From Lineus longissimus (taxonomy: Eukaryota > Nemertea > Pilidiophora > Heteronemertea > Lineidae): a stretch of 64,000 bases of DNA. The translations under genes and the position numbers were made by a program. The notes beneath the pieces were generated by a model. That model was not told where the DNA came from and did not search any database. It saw only the letters and a list, made by a program, of their open reading frames with translations. The DNA lies in assembly GCF_910592395.1 (NCBI RefSeq), contig NC_088309.1, positions 11,350,501 to 11,414,500 on the forward strand, read 5' to 3'. Below, one piece after another: positions 1-12,900 of this stretch (position 1 is the stretch's first letter; every line of letters begins with the position of its first letter).

Positions 1-839
1 ATACACCAGCAAAAATAAGGTGCTTTACAGTATTCCACCATCTGATTTTTCTTCAAAGCCTCCTCAGGGACCCTTTGCATTCCACGGACCTGATGTCTCC
101 ATTACCTCTTGACCAACGCTGCGGGGCCAGTATTCCTTTTCATAAAAACCTTCCTAATGAAATCATGGCCATGTGGAGGCGCTGACAGAAGGACGCTACG
201 TATGGTGCATTCTGGTTCGTTTAACCAGTGCCCCGCCATAATGGCCAATCGTAATCAAATCATGCGACACAAGCCATAAACGCATTGTCGATGCCTCATT
301 GTCATTAGGGCAAGACAAAAGACAATTTGATAAGCAAAATTAGTAGAAATTAAATAATCAATCGAGTTAGGGTTGGGCGGTTATTAGATTTTGGCTACAG
401 AATAAGCGTGGTGGAAACTGTTTCTTGATAAATTTTATTTTGCTTTCATCATAATTATGGGCGGTAAATGAATTGGTTTTCAGAAGCAGTGTTATGGATC
501 TCTATCTTTAGATGATTTACTTCTGCCTTGGGTTGGTGACGATAGTGGGAATGATTTGGACATGGTACTCTAAGTGCCCGTCTCCCTCACCATTAACTGA
601 TGGTGCGAACAGTAGATACGATTTTCTCCAATATGCATTGCAGAAATCTTCATGCAATCGTTCATCACATTCTCCACTTCACAAGCTTTTCCAAGAAAAC
701 AAAATCGCTTGCAAAAATTTGGCAGTTGAAGCTATCAATCAGAAGGCTTTTCTGCATATATATTCAGTTCTGTGTTGTACGTGATACATGTATTTATATT
801 GAAAATTATTTTCAACATGGATGTTGTCTCTCTTTTTAG
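1..839 (+). other. Upstream intron of the SCAPER homologue (partial)
   Basis: This stretch ends in a polypyrimidine tract and an AG at 838-839, directly before the first recognisable SCAPER exon. I read all frames and found no segment resembling SCAPER or any other protein. The open frames inside (for example 512-784) are short, lack splice context and have no recognisable composition. It is most simply the 3' end of an intron whose 5' end lies outside the window. No repeat was recognised. Confidence 0.6.
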
Positions 840-966
840 GATGCAGAAGATTATAAAAGATGTCAACAAATATCTCCAAACGCAGGGTAGTGGTCCATGG
901 CCCCAGAACCGCCTGTCAGCCCTGGACCGTGCTACTGGAGAGTTGCTGAGAATATTAGAAAAGAAG
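840..966 (+). CDS. SCAPER: SCAPER exon a
   Basis: It follows the acceptor TTTTTAG at 833-839 and ends before GTGGGT at 967. The first base completes a codon from the previous exon, and 42 codons follow (MQKIIKDVNKYLQ through LLRILEKK). The exon ends in phase 0. The NRLSALDRATGEL core is strongly SCAPER-like. Confidence 0.9.
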
Positions 967-3900
967 GTGGGTACTTATTGGATGGTAAACACGTGACCAT
1001 GGGCAGTAAACACGTGACTGTGGACAGTAAACACGTGACTGTGGACAGTAAACACATGACCATCGGCGGTAAACACGTGACCGTGGACAGTAAACACGTG
1101 ACCATCGGCGGTATAAACACGACTGTTGGCGGTAAACAAGTGATCAGAACGGTAAACACGTGACCGTGGACGATAAACATTTGACGATGGGTGGTAAAAT
1201 AATGGCGTAAGTCAGTGCAGCATCACTCATATGCTTGTGAAATCTTCTCGGCAGCATTTGGTAGATGATGCCATGGAACTTATGCTGAATGAGACCCTGG
1301 TTTGATCCTCAGGAAATTGAGCCATTTGGCTAGAAGGACTGGATCACTACATATATCTTTGTACTGTACAAGGGTTTGAAAGTGTTTGCATTCATTTCCA
1401 CGTCTAAGGGTGTCCATACATGTGTTTGCCAAGGATTTGAAATAGCGAGAGGCAGAGTATAAAAGAATCTCCTGCCTCTAGTATATGAAGCTAAAATGAC
1501 CGCTGGGGTAACAATTTAGAAGGAAAAGCACATGTAGCAGCAAGCCCACCAAGATTTATAGTGTTGAAGGGATGTGTCTGAATATAATCTTTCTGATATC
1601 ATGTTTGACTGTCTCTTTTTCAGGCCATTTCCGATCAAATTGCTTTTCGCTATAGCGGAGGAGTGACTAGTCTGTGTAGGATATTACTCTTGATTGATCA
1701 GTCAACAGCAAATGTACCACCCGTGATACCCTCAAAGTAAGTGTTCTTCTTCTTCTTCTTCTGCTTTGTCAGTCTTAGGTGGACAGTCCTGTTCTCGTGA
1801 CGAAAGCTGCCATCTGTCCAAAGTTGACCTCGTCACTGTAAAGTTGCTCTTTGATGCAGGTTCCAAATGGCCAGAACTCCTCCCTCAGGGCTGCTAGTTC
1901 TGGTATTTTGTCAGGATGTGGTTGACAGTCATTGGCCCAGTGTTGCAGGAGCATGGGTTGTTTCCTCCTATTCCAAACTTGTGGTGCAGATGATTTTAAA
2001 GTCTGCAGTAGCCGGTCAGATCCTTTCCTCGTCATGTCATCAGTGTACACTTTGGTAAAACATCCAAAAGATGACGTGGTGACCCGACTGGGGTTTGAAC
2101 ACAGACCCTTAGATCACTGACAGTGTGCAGGCCTCGAATTAAAAATTATTAGGGCACTTCAGCCCTTTTGGCTGTGAGTATTCAGAAATGCCTAAGAAGA
2201 GTTGGCAGGACAGAAGTGGCCTTGGTTTCATTTGAGGTCGAAGTGTGTCACCTAAACCAGTAAGGTCTGCCTCTTGTCGTTCATCTGTAGGGTCACAGTT
2301 GTTTATGGTTTGCAGCAGTTGTTGGTCAACCTTAATTTCTCATTGCCTTCCCAATGTCTCGTTACAGATCTCTAGCCCTCTGTCTCAATGTCCTGAAAGC
2401 AGCAACGAAAGGATGCTACGAGAACTGCCATTATATGCTCTTTAGCAATAAGATCGGATCATTGGTCGACCTACTTATACATAGACTTGTGGTAAGTTGA
2501 TTGACATTTTCATATCCCTCGTTATAGTGGATATCTCATTTTATAGCACACTCTCTCTCTTTTCAGGAAACATATTTTGTCCAAATGATTTGTAATCACT
2601 TTAATTGATCTCTGTGATCAGGACACCTCTCCGTTAGCATAAAGACAGCATGTGTCTGCCCCAAAAATGTCCTTGTTTATAGCAAGTTTGTCCTCTATGA
2701 CATATTCATTTCTGTATTAAGTCGTTCTCACTAGGATCGTTGGTTGGGGAAATTTGCATCACTGCGCCTGGGCAGGAGTCCCAACCAAACTCCATTCCAC
2801 TCCCTGCAGGATTGCCTTGACTTCTCAACCCAATGACTATGTGGAGGTCGGAGGGAGAAGTACTGAAGACCAAGCTGCGGGGATTGCTGAATTAACTTGT
2901 CTGTGTCTCTGTGACTGCTACAGAATTGAGAGTATGATGGCCAGCATGAAAAAATGCAGAAAAAGAAGTTGCAATATTCGCAATTCTTTTCATTGATGTT
3001 TCCTTTTCAGATCCTACTTCCAGATGGCTTTACTGTATGTGCCTAGCTTTTTAAACCTTGATAAAGTGCAAAAACCTTGGTGGTCGAGAATGCTACAGAG
3101 TTGAGAGTAAGATGGCCAACATCAAAAATGCAGAAAAAGAAGAAGTTGCAATATTCCCAATTCTTTTCATTGATGTTTCCTTTTCAGATCCTCCTTCCAG
3201 ATGGCTCATCGTTATCCAACAGCATGAACAGCATCAGCAGCAGCCAGATGAACAAACTGCCAAACGACCCGGTGGCGACCGGCCTCATGCAGCTCCTGGC
3301 CGCTGTGCTAGCATGCCTCGCCAAGAACAACCCATCGATCAACTCGAGTGAGGCGTCTGCTGAGAGGATGAGCGGGTCTGGCGACGCCCTGAATAATCGG
3401 GCAAATGATATAATAAGGTGAGGAGATTTATTGAGTAAAGTATGGGCTGAATAAGAAATGTTATTGAAATACTATACTGTAAAGACATATCACATTGCAT
3501 GACCTGTCACACAAGAGTTTGATTTGTAGTGTAATCTCTGTATTTTCTTACAAGTGGAAAATGGAACTGACCTGGATATGAAAAAATTGCTGGCTGAGTG
3601 TTCCCTGGCATAGCTTATGGGGGTGGTTGGCGGGATCTAGGATTCTGAGAAAGAGAGGTTCCCTGGAACATCAGAATCGAAATTCTTGTTGATATCAAAG
3701 ATATTTCTGAAGAATAAGAAAGGGCGTGTATGGTGTGCCCCCTCCTTGGATCCACACCTGACCCTGGGCTGCTTGGTTGGTGAGATTTATGTTTTAAAAA
3801 ACAAAATAGCTGGGTTGAAGTCAGTCAAAACTAGGCCTGGGCGCGGTTGTTCAAAGCCTGGTCAGTTTTCACGATCGCTCGGTTTTAATGACTGCTACTA

Positions 3901-6900
3901 AACTTGAGGCTCCGTATTAACTTAGCAGTGGCATAGCAGCAACTATTAAGCATAATGGAGCCAACTTGGTGATGTGCAACCTTTCCATTGATTCGCAGAG
4001 ACTGAAGATGGCTAAGGATTCTTAGCAAGGTTTGAGGAGTGCCTACCTTGTGCTTCGTTGTTAATTGTCTCAATGCATGAAAACACAAAAATTTATGTTA
4101 TTTCTATTGCTACGAAATCTTGTTTGAATTAAAAATTAGTCCATGCACATCTTCTCTCTTCAGTTATGTAATAAGTGTGGGTATCGTCGACCGTCTCCAC
4201 CAGTACTTCATCAACGTACACGAACCTATTGACGATGATCCCGAGGCGTCAGAGTTTCTACAGCACAGTATTGGCCTCCTCATTGCCATGATCAGATTCA
4301 TGTCGCTTTCATCAAAAAGGTGCGTATTCACAATATGTTATGTCGGTTTCGCTATTATCATGGATGAAATATGCAGGACGATCGTTAGATATTGGTGCTT
4401 GATCTGTAAAACCATGTTTGTTGCTTTTGAAATAATCGAATAATCATTTCACTTGTTAGATTAACTCGGCCTTTTTTCAAAAGGAAAACCTGAGAAAAAT
4501 CTTCCTCTTGTGAGCCAAAATAAGATAAAAACACTAGGGCTCCATCGGGTTAACATGAAAACTGGTACCAGCTTGGGTAATGAAATATGCTCAATTCATA
4601 ATCATATCACTTATGACTCCTGTTCCAAAGCATGTGCTTATTTTTCATAAAAATAACAAAACCGAATTCAATAAGTCAGTCTTTGAAGTACTGAAGTACT
4701 GATTGTATTTAGATACAATTTGTTCTTTGATTTTAGAATCAAATTAAATCCAAAATTCACCTGCTGATCCTCCATCTTTAATGTATCAACATTCCTAATA
4801 TAATAAAAAAAAGTATGGTTACATCTATCCAACTTTTGCTGAAATTTCGAACACATTGCAATTTCATACTTGAAATGTGATTGGTCATTAAATTGTGTCC
4901 TCGGGCTAGACAAGACTACTTAACAAAGCGCCCTAATTGTCTTAGTTCTTGGTGTAAATGGGTACCTGGTGAGGAAGCTCGAACAAGCGTGAAAATTCTT
5001 TAAGTGGTTCGCCATTATCTCTAAGGAGTGTAGATACAGAATTATCTGCTTGGTTTGGAATGAAATGGCAAAGTTTGGTGCAATTTGCTTTGAAACTTTC
5101 AGTTGAGAGTTGGTTTGGTCTCGTCTCTTCGAAATCTAAGGGTCACTCCGGGCATGAAATTCGAAAATACAGTGGAACCTTTTCAAGGTCACACTCCGGG
5201 CTGAAATGTGCTATTCTTTAAAGAGGTACCCTGGATACAGAGGTGAAATCTAATTGAAGGGACCAATTTCAGAACTGAAATCGTGGTCCTTAGTAAAAGA
5301 GGGTGTCCTTTTTGCAAAAGTGTCCGTTAAAGGGAAGTTCTGATGTAGAAAGTTTTCTGGACCCCACCATGATGGTAATGAAAAAACTGTTGCTGTACTT
5401 TACTCTAATATTTTCGTCAAACTTCTGTCTTTTTAGAAATCAAAATATATTCGACAAGAAGAACTCAGAAGATCCTTCCCATCTGATACAGACCTTTAGC
5501 GTCACAGAACTCTTTGGCATCGTTTCGCTTCTGTACGGCATGCTCCTCCACAGTGGCGCCCCCGTCAGGCGGGACGCGTCACCGCCTGAACTCCCCGGTC
5601 ACACGGTCTCGTTGACGTGTACCGCCATACGGATGCTCAATCAGATGGCGATACTTGACTTAAAGACGTTTCAGGTGAGAAATTGGTATTTCTACATCAT
5701 CATCATTTCAGCTTCGTGTACTATCATTCAAAGGGGTTGACCAGAGGCACCACCATTTTGGCTTGAACTTAGAATCCGAAAGCACTTAAAACTCCAATAT
5801 GAAGACTTGTGAAAGTGAATGCCTATATTAAGTGTGGGAGTCTGTCCTTTGGAAAACAAAGAACTGACTAAAATCTGCCATATTTGATGTCTCGAAAAGA
5901 ATGGAATACATATTGTAATAATCCAATTTATAGTCTTATCAGAGTTTTGATTCAGTGAGTACTTTTTGTGACTCCTTCCCTATTACAAATTATCAGAACT
6001 CATTTGTGATCACAATGGAAAATTTTTGTCTTGAGCAATTTTAGATGATTTCAAAGTATAGCTTTTACATGTACGTCGTAATTAATCTTTCTGCAGAGTG
6101 CGTTGGGTGAAGAAGGGACGTGGTTAGAGTTTCGCCATATTTGCAGTTACCTTCTCTGGTACTGCTCTCACTGGAGCAACGAGGATTTACTCCACGAAGT
6201 CATCCTGTCCGTTGGATATTTTGCCGTACTAAGCACAGATAATCAGGTAGGTGTATTATTTCACACTTATTTTCACAATAGGGAATAAGCCCTTGGAATT
6301 CGGCGAGACTTTTTTTATTAGTTGGTGCTCGGATTTTTGGAGGAATATATTTTTGAGGAGGACGAAAAACAAAAACAAAAAAAAATGTTTTTTTCCAAAG
6401 ATTTCATGGTCTCGAAAAAATGATAGGATTTCTCAAAGTCGAAGGGAAGGATAAAAATAAAAAATTTTCCTAAAAAAAGTAGTGCATTTTCACATATTGA
6501 ACAGTCAGCAGCCATGGCAGCCAGATTCATAATAATAGACTGGTTCTCGTCATAATATCCACTGTGGATGCATTAGGAAAGGACAAAAACCAGTCTAGGT
6601 CTGGCAGAGCTGGTCTTGCATTCGCACTTTCGATTCGAATGATCAATCCGACGAAGCTAATTTTAATTCAATCATGTCAAATTTTGATTTTGAAAAAAAT
6701 ATTTTTGATCTTTTAAGTTACTGTCGGGCGTCGGAGCTCAAAATAAAATTTTTTTTTTTTTTTTTTGTAAAATCGGTAATGTTCGAATTGGCGGATCCGA
6801 GACTGGCTAGATATAAAATTTTTATTTTTTTTCTTATTTCGGACATCGGGAGGTCGGCGGATCCGAGCACCAACAAATAAAAAAAGTCTCGCCTTAGCTT

Positions 6901-9900
6901 TCGTTCGTTGATGTGCAGTAGCAATACGGTATGGAAGTGACAAATGTTTTTGTGGCTGAAATGAACTAATATGGTGGCAGATGCCAAAAGGTTGTGACAG
7001 ACCTCCGATCCTCATTAAGTGGGTTGTTTTTATTGCGTTTCCCTTGTCTCAAACAATATCACGTTACTTTCATAACAAATAACACACCGAAAAAATTAGG
7101 TGTATTTGCCTTGTAGATTTGTGAGCAGTACTTCACATGTTGTACAAGTAGGCAAAAGGGGTCAAGGGGTAAACTTATTTCCATAAAAGAATAATCGAAA
7201 TCTCCATGTATCAGTTGATTGCATCGAGTGAATATTTTGTTTCTAGTTAGATTGAAATGCGCAGTGTCTCGAGACCCTCGAGTGGTGTAGAACGTCACTA
7301 ACACGGGCTGCTTGATCGTTACGATCGCGCCTTAATGTGTCGCTTTTATATTGAAGGGTGCTCAATTCTTAGATAATGGACGAAGCACGGTATTCCTTTG
7401 TCTTGAAGTGTCATCCGCAGTCTGTCAGTGGCAGTTGAGGGTTGTGGAATGTTTGCTTTGTGAAGTAAGAGGGGCACGTGAAGCGTGCGTCTCAACATTT
7501 TGGAAGGTTATTGTAGAGGTGCTTCATTGTGTCAGATTTATTGTATTACCATGATATTCTTTATTAAACCAGCTGGCCGTTTTTTTAGAATCTTCTTGGT
7601 GATGATTTTACCTGCCAGTACCTTGTAAAGCCTTCTTCTTCCCACTGTACAGGGCACTGAATCCACTGAGGTCCGCCCAGCCCGCAAAAACATTGTCACT
7701 TGTCATGTTAAACCTTGTCATGATTAAATGGGGTTGACCATTGGCACCACCTTTTTCGCAAGAACTTCTAATCCTGAAGCAATGAGAACTTCAAAATGAA
7801 GTGAATGCCAGACGTTCTGTTGAAAGGCGCGCCTTTGCGCGGCCAAATTGTCATTTTGGCCGCGCATGGATCTGCGCGCCTAGCTCTTCAAAAAGTTAAA
7901 AAATTCGTGCACCTGGATATCCCGACTGCAGCGCCGACGATAGACATATTATTGTAACTCAACACAGACTGTAGTGTACGCCATTGGTCAGTGTCGGGGG
8001 TCACTCGGAAGGCCAACCAATGGAATCGCTCCTAGCATGGGAATCAGTGATTCTCATTATTATCAATCATGGCCGCCGGGCACAAGTCGCAAACAGCGAC
8101 TTTCAACAGAGGTCTGCAGTGTTGCGATAATTGCTCGCCTAGGCTATGAAAATAAAAGTTAGGTGCGTAAAAATTTGCTCACCTAGGTATTTTTCAACAG
8201 AAGGTCTGGAATGCCAATATAAAATGCCCATATATCAAAGTTCTAACCGAAATGTTGGTGCCTATGGTCAAGCCTCAACCGACTTAGTCTTAAAAACATG
8301 ACGCAGGGGAAAAAAATAACGTCATAAATCGTATCAAGCCCTCTCTTTTGATATGACGCATTTTTTCTTCATGTCACACATGAACAGAGACACGTGAACT
8401 CATGTGTATAACCGTGACCTGATGAGACCTCTGTAAATTCCTTTTCCTTCTAAACCCTTCATGGACATTTTACAAAGTCTTGACCCCATTTAAATACTAG
8501 TAAAAAATTATTTTAGTTCATAATTTTTAGTGTAGGTGGCAGAAATGGTATAAAACCTAATTCAATTGCACTTTGCAGGAGGGCAGTTGATCTTGCATGA
8601 TTGTATATTATAAACCATGTTGCTAATTAGCTAAAAAAAATGAAAATGTCTAGGTTTTCATGATTGTTTCTTGCTTTTCATTAGGTTTTTATATGTTCAG
8701 CAAGTTACTTGAGCGGCTTGTGAAAAATGCATGAATATAACGAAAACTAATATACAGAATAACAAAAAATTATTATCACTGGAATTTGTGTCGGTTTTGT
8801 ACATGTAAGCCATGCAGAACCATTTTTAAACGAATCTAAATATGCTACATTTTTAGCTCAGCTGACCAAAGGTCTGGTACATACCATATCTGATATGGAC
8901 AAAATATCAGCTGAGTGCCAGGCCCTTGGGCCTCTTGTTGTTGAAATTACGTCATATACATCTGGGAATTAGGATCTTCCACTTCAGCATGATTTTCATA
9001 AAGAGAAACTTGCATCACCAGTTTATTCTTTAAATAGCAGACTATTTTTGTTCTGTTTTTTTTTGGACAACCCCTATAAAGTCGTTAGGCCTGATCAAGC
9101 AAGGCCTGTTGAAGTGGCACAGTGAGAACAACAGAGCCTGACACCTCTGAGGTCCTGGGTTCGATTCCCAGTCTGTCCCTGTACATTCTTGTGATTGATA
9201 ATGTCCCAGCTCTCAACTCGCAGTATTTTTATTGAGGCGTGTCGGGTCAGGGCTGCCTACCCTTACATATTTTGGGGAAATTTTACACATTATCAGGCCT
9301 GTTTCACTTTCTTATGGCCGTTTTACACTTTTACTCAAGGAAAATAGTTTAAAATTCATTAGAAAACCCAGAAATTACACTTTCTGTTGCTGATTACGCT
9401 TTTTCCCCAAGGGTCTTACACATTGCTGGACTCGGGGTAGGCACTTCCGGCTGGGTATACATGATTTTCAGCCAGTTGTGATTTGTTCTCCGAATGTGTT
9501 TATTGTTGTTTATATGATCCATCATGAAGCTGGCAATACGTCATCTCCACTAGGGTACATTCTCTAGGTTACAGGTAGTTGTGATTTATTGGGAACAAAT
9601 TCAAGACCACAAGTTACTGCAGCTCAAGTTAAACATATGTTGGACAGATTTTAGCCTTCTGCCCAACAGTTGTGAATATTAGTTAAAGATTTGTTTTCAT
9701 TTTGTATCCATGTTGACGGCAGACATGGCAGATGTTTTGTTGAAGACCATAAAAAAATGTAAAAATAATATCCGGCTTTTTCAGACGGATAATATGGCCA
9801 CATTCTTCAGAGGAGCTGTGGGATCGAAAACTGCAGTCCAAATCACAAATGACATCCGTGCTGCTTCGCGTCATTGACGCGCAACGTACGCGCGAGTTTA

Positions 9901-12900
9901 ATACGCGTCAAGTTGTGCGTCAATGACGCACCAGTGACGCCCTAATCTCTCTCATGTAAATTACATGCGACCTACGGGCTGGTTAGCGCGTCAATGGCGC
10001 TAATTTAGGGATGACAATTGTGAATTGGACTGTACTGATTCCTTCGATGTTTGTTTTATATTCTTAAATTTGATTTTGGGCCCCAACATAATTTCTATGT
10101 TAAAGATTTACTAATCAAGTAAAGGAATCTTTTCTTTATTGAAGCAATTCGGTGAGTGTGGAGGGTCTGCATGGTCTAATTTTTTCTGATGGATATCTTT
10201 AAACGTGTTGAATGAAACTTGGCAGGTATTTGAAGAGATACATGAAAACTTTATAACTTGAATATTAACAGAAGCAGCCCTCTGGTTCAGAAATTTTGGA
10301 GGTCAGTTCTAAAAAAAGGCAGTGGGATCACCTATAAAACGGGCAACTACTGTGCCAGCAACGAACAGTTCATTAGAAACAGGGCTTGGACACTGGGACA
10401 TTATGTGGTCTCACTGTCATTCAAAGAGTAAGGACATTGCTTGTTTAATAGTTCCCCAAAAATGGAATAAAACCATCACTGTAAACTGTGATATCTTTGC
10501 GGGTGTTTTATTTTCCCAATTTTTTCTGATGGGCTGTCAAACACGAACTTAAAAAACCCAAAAATTTCGAACTCTAATGTAATTACTTAGTCTATTGCCA
10601 AGTGAAAATCAGCCATTTGCAAACTGAGAAAGGTAACAGACAGACCCAGCTGTAGCCGGGGAACAGGACTTGGACAGATGCGGCCTCTGATTCAAAGAGT
10701 ACCGGCATTGGTGGTCTAGTCGCATTTGTACCAACAAGTTCTCGCTAATTCGAAACATGCTGTGAACACGTGTTTCCACTTGCAGCCTCTACTGTTTGTC
10801 AGACCTTTAATTATTTCCATCCTCCTGTCTTGTTTCTGTTCTACTTTGACTGACAGCTGCTACTATTTTCAAGGCTGGCACACATCTCATTGTATATACT
10901 GTAAACTCCATTTCTGCACTACATGTATATAAATGTTTTCGGCAGGGGGGAGGGGGCAAAGAGTAAATATTATTATGTGTGCATTGTGGCCAATAGAATT
11001 TGATTTCATGGTTCTCCTCAGCCAATTTCAGAAAATCATATCCTATCAAATCATTACCGGTGTCGTAACCCTATTGGATTTTTGCCAGAGGTACAGTCCA
11101 CTATAGGCTACTGTCCACCTATGTGGGATCTTTTACTTGCCCTAGCTTAGACACTCAGGGACCACAGCTTTTAGTCTCATCCGACAGACCCTCGAGTACA
11201 TGTTGTGACTTGAGCCAGGAATTTTTATAGTTCTTTGAAAGCCACGCCGGTTCATCCAGAAATACAATCCATGGGTTCTTCCCGGGATCGAACCCGAGCC
11301 CTGTTGCGTGGTAGCCAGCAGTGTTAACCACTGGGCTATGAAGCTCCTTAAAATGGTGAGGGTTTCCTTTCAACTTTCATCTTTTTTTGTCAGTAAAACC
11401 ACAATTTTGCTGGCGTATGAAACACAGATTCATTGAAATTAACACATGTACGATGAAGTTCCTTATTGGCCAGGAAGCTGACAAATTGGTGCAGTATTGG
11501 AAAGTTGTCGTCATCAAAGGGGTTCAATCACAACCCTCACCATAGAGCAAGGGACTGCAAACCCCCCTACAACCCTGCATATTAACACCCCTTTTGACAC
11601 ACTTGAAATACCCCTGTAATTTGATGTATGCATTCCTACCCTTTAACCCCTGCAGTGCTGGCATCCTGTCGCTCTGGACCGAAATACCAGTCTTGTAAGT
11701 TGCAGTGAAGTGGTTAATGTTTAATATGCACTTTTGAAGGGACAATATAGGCAGCAGCTAGGCAGGCAAAATAAAGTTACACAAAGCCGCCAATAGTGGT
11801 CTCTCACACCTCACAGTAGGTCGAAATGATTTACGCTTGTACCAGGGATATATTTAGTGCTAAGTCTGACATGACTAAGGGCCCTTACCGGTACTGTGTA
11901 TACTAGTCACTTGAAGATGGCAAAATTAGCCCCTCTCCTCCTGCCTATAGTCCCCCTTTAAGCCTCGCTTCTTCTTTTCCAATCGTGTTTCCTGTTGTCT
12001 CTCTGACTTGGTATTTGATAAGTCTAAAAAACGAAATCACCACTTCTCATTCTAGCAATTTATCCAGTCGGGCCAGCCGCCAACAGTCCTGCAACAACTG
12101 TGTTCACTGCCATTCCAATACTTCAGCGATCCAAGGCTGACCAACGTTTTGTTTCCGACCCTAGTGAGTTGCTGTTACAACAATCAAGCCAATCGCGAGA
12201 TTCTCGAGAAGGAACTGAGCTGTGCGCTCCTCTCCAATTTCATGGAGGTAAGACAACCATTTTCCTTCATTTCCTTTTCAGAGCTGTTAAGACCTACATG
12301 TTCACTGTTCATTAGATATTTGATAAAAAATAACAAACTGTGCTTTGTTTTTTCATTTTGAACAGCTGGTTGAAGAGAAAAATTATTTCTGAATGTAGGA
12401 AAAAAAGCCCCATGATGTATACTGGCCCACCAAAACATTATCATAATACATAGAGAGAGCATGAGTGTTTTGAGCAATCCACCAAGTCTCCAGCTAGGTT
12501 CATTTCATGCCTTTGTGAGCAGGTGTCACTACTGGTACCATCTACTCTTTTTGATACTGTAACATGTTTATCATTATAAAGACCGCCTTACGTGTATCTA
12601 ATTTAGAATGTCTAGGCAAATTGAGCACCATTGTCATCTGGGCGGTTTTGAATCAAACAGTATGAGTATGGTATAGCTTATGCTAACACCAAATTTCGCA
12701 GATATTTGAGAGAAAAAATAATGTTGAACAACAATGAGTGTGCACGGGGAGGGGGGGAGCTTACAACAATAATGTAAAACCCAGAAATACCCACATGCAT
12801 TTCATATCGCATGTTTCACATTGATTGATAAATCACGTAAAAAGCATCTGGCCACGAAGATGAAAATCTAATTTAAATTACTGTTAATTGGTCCGACTTG

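Larger units (their letters stand above)
6247..12055 (+). other. 5.8-kb SCAPER intron, rich in mobile element remains
   Basis: The intron runs from GTAGGT at 6247 to the acceptor CATTCTAG at 12055. It contains the TIR element 6302-6893, the foldback element 7731-8274, short repeats at 8870-8940 and 9254-9443, SINE-like segments at 9112 and 11087, the MITE 9834-10032 and the TTAA MITE 11734-11961. No coding exon was recognised. Confidence 0.8.

Noticed and set aside
512-839. An additional SCAPER exon upstream of 840
   Set aside because: No frame in this stretch resembles SCAPER, and the sequence leading to 839 looks like a normal intron end.
9112-9185. A genuine tRNA gene
   Set aside because: A- and B-box-like motifs are present, but I could not pair an acceptor stem or find a normal anticodon arm. 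A SINE head explains it better.
11280-11349. A tRNA gene on the minus strand
   Set aside because: The body downstream of the B box is shared with a second copy at 24890, which indicates a SINE family, not a tRNA gene.
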